A DNA stretch of 5,459 bases from Rhodocyclales bacterium. Its GTDB lineage: Bacteria > Pseudomonadota > Gammaproteobacteria > Burkholderiales > Rhodocyclaceae. This document shows positions 5,295-5,459 of this stretch, piece after piece. The stretch is taken from positions 1 through 5,459 of the forward strand of contig JAIOPW010000462.1 in the NCBI GenBank assembly GCA_021413665.1, read 5' to 3'. The notes under the pieces are model-generated. The model was not told the origin of the DNA, ran no database searches, and saw nothing but the letters and a program-made list of their open reading frames with translations. Each line of letters opens with the position of its first letter. The stretch's first letter is position 1. The translations under genes and the position numbers were made by a program.

Positions 5295-5321
5295 GCACGG
5301 CCGCAATCAGGTAATCACACA

Positions 5322-5459
5322 ATGACCACCCGCCGCAATTTCATCAAGGCCCTTGCCGCCTTCCCCCCCGCCCTGTCCTTCCGCCCCGGCTGGGCGGCCA
5401 GCCCCGCTGCGCCCGATCCTTCGCGGCAGGCCCTGATCATCGGCAACAGCGCCTACCGC
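5322..5459 (+). CDS. Tat-exported caspase-like (peptidase C14) protein, N-terminal fragment
   Basis: Only the first 46 residues are in the window. They begin MTTRRNFIKALAAFPPALSF, a twin-arginine signal: RRNFIK, then a hydrophobic stretch, with likely cleavage near GWAAS (23-27). After a short proline/alanine linker comes RQALIIGNSAYR, the first strand of bacterial caspase-like p20 domains, which usually begin with an ALVIGNxxYR-type motif. The catalytic His and Cys would lie beyond the right edge, so activity cannot be judged; some such proteins are inactive. AGG (5309-5311), 10 bases before the ATG, is a modest ribosome site. The 27-bp gap after gloB suggests co-transcription, although no functional tie is known. 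Export through Tat implies a folded, periplasmic protein. Confidence 0.82.
   Translation, partial: MTTRRNFIKALAAFPPALSFRPGWAASPAAPDPSRQALIIGNSAYR

Noticed and set aside
3765..5306. Minus-strand frame of 513 codons joining the methyltransferase to an upstream extension
   Set aside because: The first 273 codons are antisense to gloB, which has every metal ligand of glyoxalase II. The real protein begins at the ATG at 4487.

Overview
The window is a compact, GC-rich (roughly 65% by eye), almost fully coding stretch of a bacterial chromosome. The block gloB / YafS-like methyltransferase / rnhA / dnaQ is a housekeeping neighbourhood known in proteobacteria. Together with the codon use and the Tat-exported caspase-like protein at the right edge, it points to a betaproteobacterium, possibly Rhodocyclales-like. 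That placement is inference from protein flavour, not from a search.

Layout from left to right. (1) Bases 1-1437, minus strand: the N-terminal 479 residues of a membrane sensor histidine kinase (about six membrane segments, PAS, HisKA with the phospho-acceptor His). The ATPase part lies beyond the left edge. (2) Bases 1438-1642: a divergent control region of lower GC. It holds a perfect FNR/Anr-type box, TTGAT-GTAC-ATCAA (1502-1515), a second 15-bp palindrome (1555-1569), and an 11-codon leader ORF with a better ribosome site than the gene it precedes. (3) Bases 1643-2497, plus: a serine alpha/beta hydrolase. (4) Bases 2504-4487, minus: a three-gene run read as methyltransferase, then rnhA, then dnaQ. 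The first two genes overlap by ATGA. Between rnhA and dnaQ lies a decayed second copy of the 3' end of rnhA. (5) Bases 4515-5294, plus: gloB (glyoxalase II), divergent from the methyltransferase across 27 bp. (6) Bases 5322-5459, plus: the first 46 residues of a Tat-signal caspase-like protein, cut by the right edge.

How the genes relate: DnaQ (proofreading) and RNase HI (RNA primer and R-loop removal) are genome-maintenance enzymes. GloB detoxifies methylglyoxal through glutathione. The kinase and hydrolase share a control region whose FNR-type box suggests oxygen- or NO-responsive expression of one or both.

The window is mostly ordinary. The items most worth a second look are the FNR box in the kinase/hydrolase divide, the rnhA tail remnant next to dnaQ, the leader ORF ahead of the hydrolase, and the YafS-like protein that lacks the usual SAM-binding glycine motif. 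I saw no tRNA, rRNA, CRISPR array, transposase or insertion sequence.
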